From CBDTTW01 sp965363675 (lineage in GTDB: Bacteria; Bacteroidota; Rhodothermia; Rhodothermales; DASSAV01): a stretch of DNA of 5,354 nt. A program made the position numbers and the translations under genes. The number at the start of each line of letters is the position of its first letter. Within the stretch, counting starts at the first letter, position 1. The stretch lies in the NCBI GenBank assembly GCA_965363675.1, contig CBDTTW010000200.1:1-5354 (forward strand), in the 5' to 3' direction. Below are positions 4,291-5,354 of this stretch, piece by piece. Below the pieces are notes generated by a model. It saw nothing but the letters and a program-made list of their open reading frames with translations, ran no database searches and was not told the DNA's origin.

Positions 4291-5354
4291 TCAGGCGGGC
4301 AGCGGGTTTTGAGGGTCCTCTTCGTCGGAGGCGTAGCGGCGCAGCCGTTTCGCCAGGTCCTCCTCGGCGTCGCGGGCGCGGAGCTGCTCCAGGCGTTCGG
4401 CGACGGCGCGCTCGTAGCCGATGCCCGAAGGTTCGTAGAAGTAGGCGCCCTGCATCTCGGAGGGCAGGTACTGCTGCGGCGTGTAGTGCTCGCGGAAGGC
4501 GTGGGGGTACTTGTAGCCCTCGCCGTGCCCCAGGCCCTTTTTGTCGCGGCTGGAGTCTTTTAGGTGGTTCGGCACGTCGCCGGTTTGTTCGCGGCGCACG
4601 TGGTCGAGCGCCGTGAAGTAGGCGAACAGCGAATTGCTCTTGGGCGCCGTCGCCAGGTACAGGCAGCACTCGGCCAGCAGGAACTGCCCCTCCGGCATGC
4701 CCACGAACTCGAAGCCCTGCGCCGCCGCCGAGGCCACCAGCAGGGCGCGCGGGTCGGCCAGCCCCACGTCCTCGCCGGCGAAGATGACCATGCGCCGCAA
4801 GATGAAGCGCGGGTCTTCGCCGGCGTAGACCATGCGCGCCATCCAGTAAAGCGCCGCGTCGGGGTCGGAGCCGCGCAGGCTTTTGATGAAGGCGCTGATC
4901 GTGTCGAAGTGGGCGTCGCCGTCTTTATCGTAGAGCACCGCGCGGCGCTGGATGCTGTCCTCGGCTACGGCCATCGTCACGTGCACGCGGCCCTCGGCGT
5001 CGGGGGGCGTCGTCTCGACGGCCAGTTCGAGCGCGTTGAGCAGCGAACGCGCGTCGCCGTTGGCCGTCGAGACGAGGTGCGCGAGCGCGTCCGGGTCGAT
5101 CCGGACCGGGCGGCCGCCGTAGCCGCGCTCGGGGTCGGCGAGGGCCTGGCGCACCACCTGTTCCAGGGCGGCGGCGCCGAGCGTGCGCAGCTCGAAGATG
5201 CGCGAGCGGCTGACGAGCGCCTTGTTGACCTCGAAGTACGGGTTTTCGGTCGTGGCCCCGATCAGGGTGACCGTGCCGTTCTCGACGTGCGGCAGCAAGG
5301 CGTCCTGCTGCGCCTTGTTGAAGCGGTGCACCTCGTCCACGAACAGGATGGTGC
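4291..5354 (-). CDS. rarA: Replication-associated recombination protein A (RarA/MgsA AAA+ ATPase), N-terminus off the window
   Basis: RarA is a clamp-loader-like AAA+ ATPase that acts as a tetramer at stalled replication forks with SSB and the replisome. The visible part begins in the Walker B region: 'TILFVDEVHRFNKAQQ' runs from 5352, so a GTG at 5340 is an internal Val codon and not the start. Next come sensor 1 'IGATTENP' (about 5262-5239), 'LVSRSRIFEL' with the probable arginine finger, and sensor 2 'NGDARSLLNALE'. The C-terminal half matches the RarA oligomerisation region: 'HFDTISAFIKSLRGSDPDAALYW', 'FAGEDVGLADP', 'GMPEGQFLLAECCLYLATAPKSNS' and 'HLKDSSRDKKGLGHGEGYKYPH' style blocks are present in the family's order. 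About 353 residues are seen; family members are near 440-450, so roughly 90-100 N-terminal residues including Walker A are missing through window truncation, not decay. The stop (TGA) is at 4291-4293. The arginine-rich small gene follows 30 bp later. Confidence 0.93.
   Translation of the reverse strand, partial: TILFVDEVHRFNKAQQDALLPHVENGTVTLIGATTENPYFEVNKALVSRSRIFELRTLGAAALEQVVRQALADPERGYGGRPVRIDPDALAHLVSTANGDARSLLNALELAVETTPPDAEGRVHVTMAVAEDSIQRRAVLYDKDGDAHFDTISAFIKSLRGSDPDAALYWMARMVYAGEDPRFILRRMVIFAGEDVGLADPRALLVASAAAQGFEFVGMPEGQFLLAECCLYLATAPKSNSLFAYFTALDHVRREQTGDVPNHLKDSSRDKKGLGHGEGYKYPHAFREHYTPQQYLPSEMQGAYFYEPSGIGYERAVAERLEQLRARDAEEDLAKRLRRYASDEEDPQNPLPA

Noticed and set aside
4105..4563. 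152-codon plus-strand open frame opposite rarA and the small arginine-rich gene
   Set aside because: It lies antisense to the conserved end of RarA and shows no motif; the codon pattern fits a shadow frame.
5338..5340. GTG at 5340 as the start of a short RarA
   Set aside because: It falls in the middle of the Walker B motif, with in-frame conserved residues (TILF) continuing to the window edge, so the true start is outside.
1..5354. tRNA/rRNA genes, CRISPR repeats, insertion sequences or attachment sites
   Set aside because: No cloverleaf-like segment, spaced direct repeats, transposase motifs or terminal inverted repeats were found by reading both strands.

Overview
This is a GC-rich bacterial chromosome segment with dense, ordinary-looking gene packing. 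No RNA gene, insertion sequence, CRISPR array or phage signature is visible. Only one gene (3504) has a convincing Shine-Dalgarno sequence. Weak Shine-Dalgarno use, the style of the class-III aminotransferase, and a lasso-type B2 protein beside an otherwise housekeeping block together suggest a GC-rich member of the Bacteroidota/Rhodothermota group (Rhodothermus or Salinibacter relatives). This assignment is inference from impression of the protein families, not a database match.

Layout: (1) At the left edge, on the minus strand, lies the N-terminal part of a lasso-peptide B2 / McjB-like transglutaminase-fold protein (1-252), cut by the window before its catalytic cysteine. (2) A 158-bp divergent spacer (253-410) holds two small perfect inverted repeats. 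(3) A plus-strand block follows: trmH (tRNA Gm18 2'-O-methyltransferase, 411-1121), overlapped by a class-III PLP aminotransferase (1105-2307); then an 80-bp gap with an 8-bp GC hairpin; then a tryptophan-rich small membrane protein (2388-2756), a MurU-like sugar-1-phosphate nucleotidyltransferase (2767-3507) and a LOG-family nucleotide phosphoribohydrolase (3504-4058). The last three genes look like one transcription unit, with a 10-bp gap and then a 4-bp ATGA overlap. (4) From the right edge, on the minus strand, come rarA/mgsA (4291-5354, N-terminus off the window) and a small arginine-rich orphan protein (4048-4260). The orphan converges on the LOG gene, overlapping it by 11 bp, and a perfect 10-bp stem-loop sits at that junction.

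Functionally the window mixes tRNA modification, amino-acid metabolism, nucleotide-sugar and nucleotide metabolism, and replication-fork maintenance. No single dedicated pathway joins all the genes. The parts least explained by known families are the two small proteins (2388-2756 and 4048-4260), the hairpins set just upstream of two start codons, and the B2-like gene whose partners would lie beyond the left edge. I do not see clear evidence for a new system within these bases alone.
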